Notes under the pieces: generated by a model
The model's input: the letters and a program-made list of their open reading frames with translations, nothing else
What the model was told of the DNA's origin: nothing
The model's database searches: none
Part shown: positions 11,691-24,246 of the stretch, in pieces
Layout of the letters: each line of letters starts with the position of its first letter
Position numbering within the stretch: the first letter of the stretch is position 1
Assembly: GCA_023853785.1 (NCBI GenBank)
Contig: JAJIRX010000932.1
Span: 1 to 64,000 of the forward strand
Source: Psilocybe azurescens
Lineage: Eukaryota; Basidiomycota; Agaricomycetes; Agaricales; Agrocybaceae
Direction: 5' to 3'
DNA length: 64,000 bases
Position numbers and translations under genes: made by a program

Positions 11691-13050
11691 CAATGGCTCT
11701 GGTTACCCCCAGATTACCCCCCGATTGAAGGGCGGGGCACCTTTCCACCTGACAGCAATCTGCAAAATGGTATAGCTACCAACATTCTTTATAATCGCGC
11801 TCTTAATAACTCGGAGACTCCTGGAGCGCCTGCTATCATTAAAGCGAACTACGCTGCTTTCCCGCCTGTGTCTGCAGCCACTTTGGTATCGCTGAGATGG
11901 ATCATGTTCTTTGGCGCTGTCATGGTGGGTGGCTTAGTTCCTTCCCTCATTATAAGTGCAAAACGATTGATATATTTTCATGTCTTGCGTAGTAGACTGT
12001 ATACCCCGCTTTTTACACCCTTTATGAGTCCAAAGAGCGTCGGTCGTCGGTGCAGGCCACTCTATTATCGAACGGATTGACGGGCCCAATCGGCCTTTGG
12101 TTGGAACATCTTATGTTTGATTCCATATCGGTTGAAGCTCTGACCCCGCGCATTCTATTGCAGCGGTGATGCTGTTCTACAGTAGTCCCTATGTGGAGAT
12201 CAACAGGTTTAAGCTCTGTTTGTTGATTGTATCGTCTTCATTGTTCTCCTCACTTAACCCACATTATCAAAATTCTCATCACCACTACCCTTAGCTTCCA
12301 AAGTAGTACCGAAATTCCGAATGCATGCTTAAAAATCCAGCAGCTGATGATCAAGAGGAAATATTGATCCACAGCTTAGAGTGCAGGCGGGTGCAGTCTA
12401 CTCAAAGCATGGAAGGACAGACCAAGGGGTACCAGGATGTCAGAAAACACCCAGGGTAGATATTTTTGTAAGGCCTCCTGCACCCCCTTTCTACATAGGG
12501 TATGTTTTGATGGCTATAAAAACACAAACCAAGTTTTTGACATATGGGGCTTACTTTATGTTGGATTCGGTCATGCATAGTCATAAATAGGTCAGCCAAA
12601 ACAGTTGTGAACAGTTTTCAGAAGCATTCAGATGGATTGCCACTATTATTATGTGACATGGACCCACCACAGACACCATCATCAGACAGAAAATGGAAAA
12701 TAAATCTATTAAGAGCTAGAATTGGCTTCTATGGCACATTCCTTTCTCTTAAACCTTGAAGGCTAGTTCCTTATCTCACAATGGCCCAGAATTTGAGGCT
12801 TAACCACTGAAAATAATTTTTATTGATCCCCACCTTGGGTCGCCATCTTGGTACCCTCTCGGGACAGATACTGTTATAACTGATTGAAGGATCGAAAGAA
12901 CTCCGAGTCAGCATTCACCCGATGAGCCATGACTCAGATGCGGAACATTTGGACAAGGCTCGCTAAATAGAAGCGGACACAAAAAACGGCCTACCATTTT
13001 GCAGATTGCTGGAATAAATTACTTTATTGACAGTCGCTTCTTCTCTTTCA
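11691..13050. other. Intergenic, one unexplained 165-codon frame
   Basis: A plus-strand frame at 11583-12080 overlaps the 5' side of the PP2C-like relic. It includes one strongly hydrophobic stretch (RWIMFFGAVMVGGLVP) and proline-rich sequence, but I recognise no family. The rest (12100-13050) shows nothing I can support. Confidence 0.35.
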
Positions 13051-13230
13051 TTACTGAATCCTTGGCCGAATATTTCCTGCAATTTTCCAGTGAATGCCTT
13101 CGGCGCTAACCACAGACACGTCTTCCTTCTCTACGCGTACTTTTTCCGTATAGACAAAGGCAACAACAATCGGATTGATCATATGTTCGCCATCTCCAAC
13201 AATCTTTAAGCGTGCAGGGAGAGAATGTCG
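13051..13230 (-). pseudogene. DUF6593 C-terminal remnant
   Basis: This minus-strand frame reads ARLKIVGDGEHMINPIVVAF followed by VYTEKVRVEKED. It closely follows the C-terminal signature of DUF6593 proteins (hydrophobic-E-H-M-hydrophobic, IVVTFVY, charged tail). The intact copy at 43.2-43.9 kb has LEIFGEDLDEHMIDLIVVTF in the same place. No upstream DUF6593 exons can be found, because the NCA2 stop lies about 55 bp upstream. It is therefore a detached exon, either a relic or a tail of a neighbouring transcript. Confidence 0.6.
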
Positions 13231-13285
13231 TACAAAGCCTTGCGTTAACCGCATATGCCTGGTGCCGCTGTCGGCTAAAGCACGA

Positions 13286-15575
13286 CTAATATCTGATAAT
13301 AGCTTCCCCACCCTGACCCCAGCATCTCCACATCCTTTCCACAACCCGCAACTTTGCTTCTCTTCCCAGCTGAGTATCTTCCAAATCTCCTAGATCTTCG
13401 AGAAACGCCGTCTGAATGTTCGAGGGCAAGTGCGCAAGCGCATACGATCGTAATCGCGTTAATGAAAGTATAAGGAGGCCCGTTGGGAGCGGTGCGATTG
13501 GGGAGAGTGAGGAGGATGAGTTTTCGGAGGGTTGGAGGATCAAGAGGCGTTCGATTCGTCTGAAGGGTTGTACAGCATTATTTAAATGAGCATTTTTAAA
13601 ATGGAAAAACGCACCGCATGCGTTCCCACACGCCTCGTCTTCTTCTCTTTCCACCATATCTACTGCCTTTGGTGTTCTGCAATAATCGACCGGTGGCACC
13701 AAAGAACGCCCAGACGATAGCCAGGGAAGGCGCCACGCCGACGAATGCGAATGTCAGCTCTTGCGATTTGAGAAGCCGGTCTATTCCAGCAAGCGCTTGG
13801 TCGATATCAACCTATGACAATATCAGCTATGAGGAAGGAGAGAAAAAAGTCAACGCACTTTAGCCTTTTGCACCTGGATGAACGCATTCCGCAGGAGCGT
13901 CCCACTGAGAGCCGATCGTAGTGGCGTGCGGATGTCTTCTTCGTAGATTTGCATCACGGGTGTCAAGTCTCCCAGCCTAACTTGCTGCGCCAGCCTTTCG
14001 AGCTGCGAGGGCGTGTACTGAAGTGCATCTCGCGCAAGGGACAGCGTCATACGTTCAAGGCTCTGTAATTAAATGAAACATGGCTTAAAATATCCGAAGG
14101 ACAAGTAATATAGGCTCGTACCTCGAGATCTGCTGTGACGCCTTCCTGGCTGACCAGGACGTCGCCTTTCCCACCTACCCGCACGGTATGCAGCACACCC
14201 AACAGAGGCTCCACCAACCAGCCCTGGACAAATCCACGGACGGTATCTTCCGCATCTTTTACCATGTCGATGATTGCAGGAACCCACGATTCGCGGGAGG
14301 AGTAGACGTACAGCAGCGAGAGCTGGGAGCACGAGAAGACGGGGCCAAATTCGCGTTAGCGTTGATGGGCGAAGGAGGTTTTGGTTTTTAAGGGATTGTA
14401 TGTGGTTGACGGTGAGAGTTGGGAGCGTTTGCGAGAGTGTCGTGAGAGGGAGGATAGGAGAATTGGATGCGGAGGACGATGAAGGTGACGAGGAAGGTGT
14501 TAAGACACCAGTGAGGGTATCAAGGAAGGACGCATATTCTCGAGTAGCCAATGAATCTACTCTGATGCCTGCTGAACCATGCACGAGACCCGCGAGCGGT
14601 ATGCGTAATTGCGCAAGCTCCCCGAGAACATGCGCACGTTCATCTCGGATCCTTTCCAGGGCTTTCTGGTTGTATCGGCATTCTTGTTTAGTCAACTCCA
14701 GCGGTAAACTGAAAAACCGGAATGTCGAATTTGCTGAGCCAAGAGCATGATTGAGAGCTCGACGCAAACGAAGGAGGACTTTGTTGGTTGATCCTACAAG
14801 TTCGAGATCTACTCCAGAGGCTGAGGGTGATGTAGGCAAGAGAACCGAGAGGCTTAGTGATTGCTGATGCTTCAGGTGGGGAAAAAGGTCGTCGTAAGAA
14901 GACCTGGTCGAAGGCTGAAGGGTGAGATGGAGGAGGAGGAGAAAAGGGCGCGTAATGAAGAAGGCGATAGCGTAGATAAGTTTAAAGGAAGCTGGTGAGA
15001 ACGCAGCATGCTTAAGATAGTTCGTATTACGTTGTAGGCGCGCACCGGAAGTGCTATAAACCGAACGTTGTTTGTGAATTGGTTATTGAACAGACACTGG
15101 ACTGGACGTACTTTGTAGGAGATATAAACTAACTCGAAGACGCGAGCTTTCGATGTCAGACCACCATTCCGCTTCCGCCTCTACTTGAGTAGCCTGGGCG
15201 ATGAACGTGTCCAACGCATCGGAGTACAACGACACTGTCAGTTTCCCAATGATAGCTTTCTCGAGCGCCTCTTCTTCCGCATCGGGCACCCCTTCGTTCT
15301 GTATCTGTGGTCGTGAATGCATTTCCTGAGCCCAGTAATACCTGCAAGGTAGGAAGACTTCGATGGATATCGTCCAGGGAAACCCTGTTTTGATTCAACG
15401 ACACCAACAGGGCGTGTAGCGCCGGTTTTCTCGTTGACGGTGGTGATAATGGAACAGCATTCGAGCCTGTGGGGTGTAATTCAGAGCCATCCGCATTGAA
15501 TGCGGAAGGCGACGTCGGTCTCGATGTCGAAAGCTCCAGAGAACGCGTAAAGTGATCTACGAATTCCGAAGGCAT
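13286..15575 (-). CDS. NCA2: NCA2, mitochondrial ATP synthase expression factor
   Basis: This is Nuclear Control of ATPase 2, a mitochondrial membrane protein needed in yeast for correct mitochondrial ATP6/8 expression. Five or more exons run from the ATG at 15575 to the stop at 13286. Family signatures in order are EALEKAIIGKLTVSLY with WWSDIESSR (15.3-15.1 kb), LTRIWPRLLVLP (14.4 kb), ESWVPAIIDM with TVRGFVQGWLVEPL (14.2 kb), LERMTLSLARDAL (14.0 kb), VMQIYEEDIRTPLRSALSG with LIQVQ-like FIQVQKAKV (13.9 kb), and IDRLLKSQELTFAFVGVAP (13.75 kb), which precedes a membrane helix. The tail FLEDLGDLED and ERMWRCWG also fits. The frame slips near 14310 between LLVLPAL and YVYSSRESW, by one extra or two missing bases. 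The N-terminal 80 residues are serine-rich and less conserved. Confidence 0.88.
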
Positions 15576-17118
15576 CGTAGTCGCTTCAAGGTTGCCCTTC
15601 CTCAGGCTATTTCAAGCATGCTAGAGTTTTGTAAAGTTTATAGACCCCATTAAAATAAGAATACATACCGTATATGCTGCCTGAAAGGTTGACAACAGGG
15701 ACAAAATGCCCACGATGCCAAAACGACGCGGAATGGGTTTGAATTCGAATCCTCGGAAATGGAAATCATTACTGCTTTTGGATATCGCTTCCCACCGTCT
15801 TTCCAATACCTTTCACCCGAATTTCATCTTGCTTGCAACTACCTTTCATCCAGTTCTGAGATCGCTGCATATCGTGGCGTGGACCTGAGGCTGTTTAAAT
15901 AACGCTCAACCAAATGTTTTGCTTCCAGTCTCCTAGTGTTCAGTATACCGCACTCAGGGCTAACCGCGAAAGCATTCAGGCAAAGTCAAGCTGCTTCATG
16001 CTGCCTGTCAATTCTTTATTTCGATACCGTCCCATCTATGTTTGACCTGCTAAGTAGCTCGGTCAGTAGAAGCCTTTAGCGAAAGTTAGTCCCGGCACCA
16101 CATGTCATGGGGTAGCCAATGGGTCAGTGGCAGCCGCAGGGGTTGAAAAAAGTACGTCATAGTGACAGCCGAGTATCCACATTCCGTAGATCCCTTTGCC
16201 CTACTCCAAATTTTGGCTCAAGACCGACTCATTCACACTTTCTTTTTGCAAGTTATCATGTGATTTCCTCCTGAAATACGAACAGCAACGTTCCAGGGGA
16301 AGGCGCTCGACGTAAACACGGCAACGCCTGTTTAAGCATTTCTGATGTCCGAGCATTGGCGAGCCTGCTCAGAATAGGACGGGTATTGGCCCTCGGCCAG
16401 TTAATAAACTAGTAGTTTAGAGTCTTGTAGAACATGCTTGATTGCTGTAGATAGCTGTAGAGTTACTTTACTGTATTAAGTGAGCCCAAACAAGGCTGGA
16501 AGGATCTTAACTCATTTTCTCACCACCAATTTTCGTGCGAACACTTGCAAGACTTTCATAAGACTTGGACTTGTTCAAGTCCCAAGCTTCTGAACCGCGA
16601 ACTGCACGAAATCTTTCTCTTGCTGCTGAATCATCACCCTTATTCGTATTACTCGATATATTTCGTAGTTCTAAGGATACCTGCTACGCCTTGCTTAAGT
16701 TAGATTATATTCTTATCTAAGTACTTGATACGTCTTAAGCGTGTATTCACGGATCAATACACCAATTGTTATATAAATCATAACAGGTACAGCGGGTTCA
16801 AGTTTGCACAAGCCTCAGTTTTTCGAGCTTGTTGATAGGCTTCCAATACTGACTATGAGCCTTTAAAATAGTAAACAACTGTATGACGATTCAAGGAGAT
16901 CTGACAATGAGCATTCTGTGCAGCCTAGAAGCCCTTGTCATAAATGCTATTGATAGTATCCTCCGAGGAGATGCTCTGCACTAGTGGGGCACACGTTCGC
17001 TTTGGCATAACGTTGCAATTATTGGAATAAACTGAAGTCAAGTACTGAGTACAATTGGTCGTTTTCTAAGCCAATATAAGACCGACACATACAGGTCATA
17101 CGGAGATTGGCTTCAAAG
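15576..17118. other. Intergenic, nothing supported
   Basis: The DNA is AT-rich with no recognisable coding sequence. Sequence at 16055-16100 has a D-arm-like stretch but no tRNA B box, so no RNA gene is called. Confidence 0.45.
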
Positions 17119-17120
17119 TA

Positions 17121-17857
17121 CAGTTGACTCCTCATAACCCATACCTCTCGGTGGACTGCCCAGAGTATGGGTTATCAGAGAGTATGGGCTTTGAGGAGTG
17201 GACGAAAATATTATTCAAAATTTTCAAAAAATATAGACTATGTACCGTAGTTAGAACCTTCATTAAGTCTCCTGCCCATTCCCTTAGCTTTTTCATAATT
17301 GCCTTTTCATTTTTTTAAGCCCTTTGAGCTCCCTTTCATAGCCTGAGGCTTTTTTGAGGCCATGCAGAATATATTCCTCCTTGACAGTTTTTGCTTCATG
17401 GTCCAACCAACTCTCATTGGCAGATGAAATACTTTCTCTGCATGACAGTTTTGAGGTTAATGCATCTTTCTTAGTCTTGATTTTGTTCGAAAATTTGTTG
17501 AGACCTTTTTTAAGAATATCGAGAGGTTTTGGAGCCGTGGTAAAAGTTTGTTGGTTCACAGTAAAATGTAATAAATGGTTCATTTTCAATATCCTGAGCG
17601 GCCACTAGCGGCACATGGTCACATCACTCTGATCTGTGCCCACTCAATTAATTTAGTTCACTATGTAGCTCAGGGTCAACAATAATCTAGCACCCATACC
17701 TATGGGTTTTGCTCCAGGAGGGGTATGGGTTATGGGTTATTGCGGTTGTATGGGTTATGGTTTGCATTTCCTGCGAACCAACTCGGTGGACCGAAAAATG
17801 TATGGGGTATTAGGGAGTATGGGTTATCTGGGCTATGGGTTACGAGGGAGTCGACTG
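17121..17857. mobile_element. Non-autonomous pogo-like TA element (737 bp)
   Basis: The element begins CAGTTGACTCCTC and ends with the inverted match GAGGGAGTCGACTG. TA lies on each side (17119-17120 and 17858-17859). Inside both ends are several copies of GTATGGGTTAT in inverted and direct order. TA duplications and CAGT termini fit the Tc1/pogo superfamily. A minus-strand fragment at 17293-17589 resembles the C-terminal part of fungal CENP-B/pogo transposases. The element is far too short to be autonomous. It ends 250 bp before the MFS start codon. Confidence 0.75.
17293..17589 (-). pseudogene. Transposase C-terminal fragment
   Basis: The 98-codon frame has a Lys-rich segment, then the block ISSANESWLDHEAKTVKEE and GYERELKGLKKM. 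From memory, this matches a helical region common near the C-terminus of fungal pogo/CENP-B type transposases (I-S-x-x-E-x-x-W-L-D-x-E). The DDE core and HTH domains are missing, so it cannot encode an active transposase. Confidence 0.5.
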
Positions 17858-18107
17858 TACTGACATCCGGTCAGCGTCTTCAGATCCCGGAAATTGGAAT
17901 GCCGTAAATAGAGATGACTCGATTTGATCGAGTATCAATCATTCGCAATTTATCGTCACAATCTGGCCAAATTCTGACAGGCCGCTAAGGCACTTATAAG
18001 TAAACGAATGCCGATTTTGTGACTCATTGATTTCTTCCTTGTATACCTTTGGTGGATTTTCAAGACTCTTCACTTGGATCCCCTCAGTACGCGTGAAAGT
18101 CAAAGGA

Positions 18108-20317
18108 ATGACGCAGAATATTGATAATGACTCCGAGGCAACTCCTTTGCTCGTCAAGATCAAGCATGAGGAAGTGTACCTTCGTTTCAAACCAGCCCAA
18201 AAGCGGGTAATTCTTGCAATTGTCTCCATTACGGGTCTTCTGCCTTGTACGTCCTCTCCAGACCATAATTTTTTTATGAAGCTTGCGGGAAACCAACAGC
18301 TTATTTGTACCAGTGTTTGTCTCGGGGACATTCGTTCCTTCCATCCCACAAATCGCAAAAGACCTGAATTCGAATGGGATTGTGGTCAGGTGAGTTGTCA
18401 CGTAAAATTTTTGGTTTTCTGAATGTCGAACCATATTTCCAGTTGGGCTGTGAGTTTGTCAATATTGGCCTCATCTTTAGGCTCTCTCCTGGTGCAACAT
18501 ACTCGGCTTTCTGTAAGACGAACCCGAGTCATAACTGTATCCCTCAGGTGACTGATACTTGGATTCAGATGGCAGAAAACCTGTATACCTCGTCGGAACA
18601 CCCCTCCTTTTCATAGGATCCATGGGAGTTGCTTCGGCGCAAACTATACCACAACTGATGGTATGGAGAATCATTCAAGCATTTGGTGCATCTCCAGGAT
18701 TGGCTGTCGGGTCAGGCGTCATTGGAGATATTTATAAGCTTGAAGAACGAGGGCAAGCTATGGGTATTTTCTTCGCGGTGAGTTCAATATCTTGGAAGAC
18801 TCAGGACCATGCCATTTACAATGTAGTTTATTTTTATTTCGGTATAGGCCGTACTATTAGGTCCCGCATTAGCGCCCCTCGCTGGAGGTACGAACACGAT
18901 ATCTGATAGCATCCCAGTGGATATTAATTCATATGATCCGTTTGTAACCTCTCTAGGCGTCGCAGCGCACTACTTCTCGTGGCGTATCATGCAGATGTGG
19001 CTTGGGTTGTGTGGCCTCCTGGTCTTCTTCGTTGCTCTATTTATATTCCCAGAGACGTATCACCCTGGCGAGCGAGGGGTAGACAAGGCTGATCCCACTT
19101 CGCTTCCGACATGGAGGCCGATCTTGATTAATCCCCTTAAACCTCTGTGGATAATGAGAAGTCCGAACTTGCTGGCTGTTGTGCGTTGTCGCTTCCTCTA
19201 ACGTTTTTCTCCATGGTCTTGCTGATAGAAGGTAGCTTAGACTACGGCAGGGATGTTTACCTTGTTAACGGACTATGGTACGAGATCACAGTACTTACTA
19301 AAGGGAGGCGCTAATCGGTCGCCCGTCACTTATTAGTGCTGCTCGTCCCGATTGCATACACCATCGTAGGCATACAGGCTTCCCTAAGCTGCCAGGGTAC
19401 TGATCATCCTCGCAGGGTGCAAAATACAACATCACCAACGAAGCTCTCATCGGTGCCTGCTTCCTACCATGCGGTATTGGGAACATGAGTAAGTCTGAAA
19501 TCCTTCATCAAGGAAATCCACGTATTCATTTTCTGTCTAGTCGGAGCCCCCTGGCTGGCACCATCTCTGACAAGGTTGTTATTTACTATAGAAAATCGCG
19601 AGGCGGGGTGTGGTACCCGGAGGATAGACTGCGAGCGACACTAATTGGCGCTCTTATCTTCATCCCGTTATCAGTCTTGGGTTCTGGACTATTAACAGAA
19701 TATGTTCCAGGAAGGGTGGGACTGGTGTTAAATCTTATATGTCTATTCTTCAACGGACTTGGTGTGAGTCCAATTTATTTCCAGCATTATTAGTCCAGCC
19801 CAAGTTCAACAGAATCTGAATTTTTGGCTAACTGATATTGCGTTTTCTTTCATGCTCTTCGCATCACCTAGGTCGATTTCGTACTGAGCCCATCGGCGGC
19901 ATACGTTGTAGATTTAATGCACTCTCGAAGCGCTGAAGCGAGCGCCGCCGGCAAGTACGTTCTTTCCTCCCTTCCAAACTTCCACTCGGACCCCTATCTA
20001 CTATAGGAATTCAGCTCTAATATCGCTCTGCCATTTAATATCATTCTCATATCCCAAATTTGCAGTGGCTTCCGCTCAATCGCAATGGCGTTAGCCGTTG
20101 CCGGCATTCTTCCCATGATCGATACGTACGGCGTGGTTGTGACCAATACGGTCGCGGCGATTCTGGCGTGGATAGGATTCATGTAAGCAATCATTATTTG
20201 ATTCTCGGAGAATTTAGCTAATTGTTTTTACTCAGTCTGCTGTGGGGGACGATACGTTACGGAGATCGCTTGCGCGCGGTGGTTGATGTAGGATTTTCTA
20301 CGGCGGATAACAATTGA
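18108..20317 (+). CDS. MFS multidrug-type transporter (DHA1)
   Basis: This is a twelve-helix major facilitator with about ten short introns. The ATG at 18108 starts MTQNIDNDSEATPLL, an acidic cytosolic N-terminus. Helix 1 follows (RVILAIVSITGLLP). Motif A has the form LGATYSAFYGRKPVYLVG, across an intron that ends at 18569. RIIQAFGASPGLAVGSGVIG is the motif C/helix 4-5 region, then LLGPALAPLAGG and HYFSWRIMQMWL. The second half contains GACFLPCGIGNM, PLAGTISDKV and AVAGILPMIDTYGVV, ending at TGA 20315. Members export drugs, toxins or polyamines by proton antiport; the substrate cannot be told from sequence. A C5 run at 19547-19551 appears one base short, breaking the frame between GIGNM and PLAGT. 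A TA-type transposon lies in its promoter. Confidence 0.88.
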
Positions 20318-23300
20318 TCGAGCGCGGAGCTCGTACATAAATTTTGAGACTGGCAGCTACAGCTTTTGGTGGGCTAGCGCAGCGCAGCGGAAGAATCAAT
20401 CGGTGGAGTACCGGAAAACATTTACAATCGTTTAAACAGACGATCTTCCATTTTCTTGTACTTACTTTTCATGTACAGGTGGAGCACCCGAGAAGAATTG
20501 CATTCATGTAACCAGAAGATCCTCCCTTTCTAGTATTTGCTTACCACCTGAACTATTTCGATCACGATCATGATCATGGTCAGTGAAGGAACAATGGAAG
20601 AGCTGGCTAATCACAGATTTTGATTTACTGTAAATCTCCAAATGGGTTTTTGAAGCCTGTTGTTGATTCTCCTTCGAAAATGTTCATGCATGAAGAATGA
20701 CCAAGTTGATGGGAATAGGAATCTCATCGGGACTCAGACTTGGACTCGGATGGTACATCTACCGATGTCGCACACGGCGGCGTGCTGGATGCATGCATCA
20801 TGTCGTCGTCAACGCATACAACGCATTTGGGCTGCAGCCCATTCCACAGACTAGGCTCCAAGGAGCGTCAGAGCACTGACTGGATAAATTACACTCCCAC
20901 CGAGCCCTTTCTCCTACGATGACGTTCCACTTATGCTAAGTCCCATTATCAAATCCTCCAATCGTCTAACCAAAGAAGCAAAGGGCACAAGAGAGTGGAC
21001 GCAGACGTGGGCGAGGATGAAGAGGGATGAGGCCCTGAGGCCCTGCCAGATATGTATGTCCGCCAATCAAGGACCGTGAAGTTTTCAATCAAATCGATAA
21101 CTTGTTGAAGGGGTGCTTGGTTCAATGAAGTCATTCAAATTCCAATGGGCAACTCTTACAGACTTACAGCAAGTCAAAGTCTGAAGGGTAGCAGTCCTTA
21201 ACCCGACCCCTGATACTCTTATTTACCCTATTCTGTCCTGTTCTGTCGTCCGGGCGTTACTGTGACTCGTCCCCGTTCACTGTAGTCCAGGATAATGGAC
21301 CTACTCTGAAGGAAAGGAAACGGAAGCAAATGATGCCATTGCAGTGGGAGTATAGAAGCAGGACTTGAATATATACATTTACACACTACATCATGATGAT
21401 AGACTCACATTCAAGAAGCCTCAAAGTCCCTCTGGTCCACAATCTACAATCCACAGTCCACTGGACAGCGGGTGAGTGACATCGCATTGATTATCATTCA
21501 GAGGTCCCTCAGCTTTGATGCGTCAGCCGGTGGCTTTGGATGTGTTTTTGGGGTGAATATTTTGAGAGTTAGTCGTCAGTACTTTGAATTGCTAGTCAGA
21601 ACGGACCGATAGATCCGCAATTTACTGGGTGGCGTTTCCGGGCTTTCGGGGACGCTGGGGTATGTATGGTACGGATGGGCTTTAATTACTTACTTGCACC
21701 GGTGTCGATCGTCGAAGGAAAGAGAGGTGTATCGTAAACGTGCGCCATGCTAGACGTCGGACGGATGGACGGACGGAATGTTTGAATCATATATTAAAGT
21801 TGAGTTAATTTCAAAATTCGGAGATGAACTCGCTCGAGCTCGATGCCAGGCCACAGGAGCTTATACGTAGAAACCCTATTGCTTTTATTAAGGGAATCTA
21901 ATCGATCAGCTATATGTAGGCAAGTATGTTTTAGCCGGCATCTTATCGTTACTCCGAAGCCAGAAGTTGGTCATGCTCGGAATCGGAACACGGGGCTCAG
22001 GCTACGCTTGCCACTGGAAATGGGGTTCAAAAGTGGCGGTCGCTTTTTCTTTTTCTTTATCTTATGAGATACTTCTGATGATAGTGGTAATAAAAATAGA
22101 ACCGGATATCATGTATATTTGTGTGCTACTGTGGGTAGCTCTTGTAGGCTGTAGTAGGCTATAGTGGGTACTTATATGAGGGAGAATGATGGTGGACTGT
22201 ACTCGGACTTGGGTGTCCATGGGTATAAGCTATCTTGACATCATACTCTGGAAAGACTATGATGGTATCACTACCCGAGTGTATCCTACCTAAGTTATGA
22301 ACTGGTGTTTGATTTTTTCACTGAAGACATAGGACATGAGTACTTGCGAGGACACTCAGAGCTGGACGTTGACCGAATCGAACGCTACTAGGCGCTTACC
22401 CACTCGTTTTGATGCCTGAAATGATCAGCGAAAACTGCTTCAGGGCCACGCCATGTCACGTATATGAATTCTGATAGATCTTCGGCATACGTAGCTATGC
22501 GGCGGCGGAGTGTAACTACCGTGTAAGCAAAGAACCGATCACAAGACAACACTGAGCAGGCACTGTGTGAGTGCAAGCAATTAATTAAACCCTGGCCAGT
22601 GGCCCACTCAGCCAGCCTAACTGCATTGAGGCAGGCAAACGGGTTCATGTTTTAAATATACCAGAATTACTCAAGCAAGTACGCGTGAAATAGAGTCGGC
22701 AGATCATATCAAATCATATCACATATATCAGATAGATGCAAGCCATTTTTGTTTTTGACCTTCCTTGAGGTTTTAATGTAACGGTTGAGCCTTGGTTGGA
22801 GCCTTAAGGCACACAAAGCCATGTTTGTGGAGCCACGAAGCGCTCGCTGTGCAAGGACGTGATTGATTTTCGATTCTTCGAAGACGGCGTGCGGCGAACG
22901 TGGCTGGCAGCTCCTTCCATATTATTGCCGGCACCGGTCCTGAAGCTTCCTGAGGCTGTAGTTGTCGCGGCTGGAGCTTGAGGCATCGTCCGAGTTGCAT
23001 GCAAGATTGTCCATCAATGATCAAGTGCCTACCGCGCTACACTTCTGAGAAGTTCTGGCGAGGTGCCGAGGCCCCTCGAGGCTCGAGGACGGTGTGTGTT
23101 ATGCCTGACTTGTCTCCAGGGGGCGGTACCAGGTATTTATTGGAATGGTGTGGGACCGCAGAAGGAGGTGCCATAAACGACAAATTTCCGACAATTCTGG
23201 AAAATCGCAATGAGCCGTGGTCGGTAAACGCGTCGTTGACTCCACTGCGCGCTACCGCTGCGAGATGTGATGCGTTTGGAGGGGATGGGCGCCGCCGCGC

Positions 23301-24120
23301 GTGCCTCGTATAGGTATGCACAGAGGCTGTCCGGGTTTCATGCCCTAAGCACTGTCCTGAATAGGTATAAGGAGAGTGCAAGTAAGCACTATAAGCGTAA
23401 AAGACTCGGAGCCTCCACTATGCATCATGATGGATCAGATACCCAGTGTCGCCAGACGTCGCCGAGCCGCGATGTCCCTCCATAATTATATATAACGAGC
23501 CGCATTACGATTCTGGAGCATTCTGGCTGGCTTAGATTCTTGGTTGGTAATCATGATGGGATGGTAGAAGGGAAGTGCCATGATACCTCCGCTAAATTAT
23601 GGCCGCATTTTTTCTCCCGATGGTGATAAGTCGTTGCATCGTTGGCAGAGAACATGACGCTGGGTGCAGGCTCACCCAAGAACATTTCGGTGGGAAATAA
23701 GAAGGGTCTCGGAGTTTGGCTATTATGGGAGTCGGTGGAAAGCAGTGTTGGCACTGAGCTTGGCTGTACTAGAGCACATATGTTTAACAAGAGACATTTT
23801 TATGAATGCCCTATTCTGCCTATGATAGTAGCCTTGTTAAGAGGATGTGGAGTGCAGGATGCTGGAATAGGAAAAAGAAGTGGCTGGATTGAAAATCAAA
23901 ACACGAGCCCTGCCTCAATTGCCTCGAGGCAGGTGGGGTGTCAGAAGTCCGTGAGTTCTGAGATAATTACATAATAATTTACAAACATGTGGCCCGTTCG
24001 ATTGGCGGACTGCGATCTGGCTTAAGTTCGAAACGTTTCCTTTCTGCTCACAACATCCACGGGCTCATCGACGCTCTCTTGTCCTCCGATTTACATGCGA
24101 TTGTATCTTTTTCTTGAATT
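20318..24120. other. 3.8 kb without a supported gene
   Basis: Frames up to 114 codons exist (for example 23037-23381 minus and 22388-22648 minus), but none has a domain or exon structure I can defend. Several overlap each other on both strands at 22.8-23.4 kb, a sign of GC-driven open frames. Direct CTCGAGG repeats occur near 23080. A non-coding RNA cannot be excluded. Confidence 0.4.
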
Positions 24121-24246
24121 ATGGATGAATACTGACTGGGTGACTATCAACGTGAGTGATGTCGACTTCCAATCCCATATCGTTGCATTTTTCCATTCAA
24201 CGTCATGACCTTACCGTGGCTAACACATTTTATCCAATCTCCACAG

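Noticed and set aside
16050..16110. tRNA-like sequence (TAGCTCGGTCAGTAGA)
   Set aside because: No cloverleaf can be drawn and the TPsiC loop consensus is absent.
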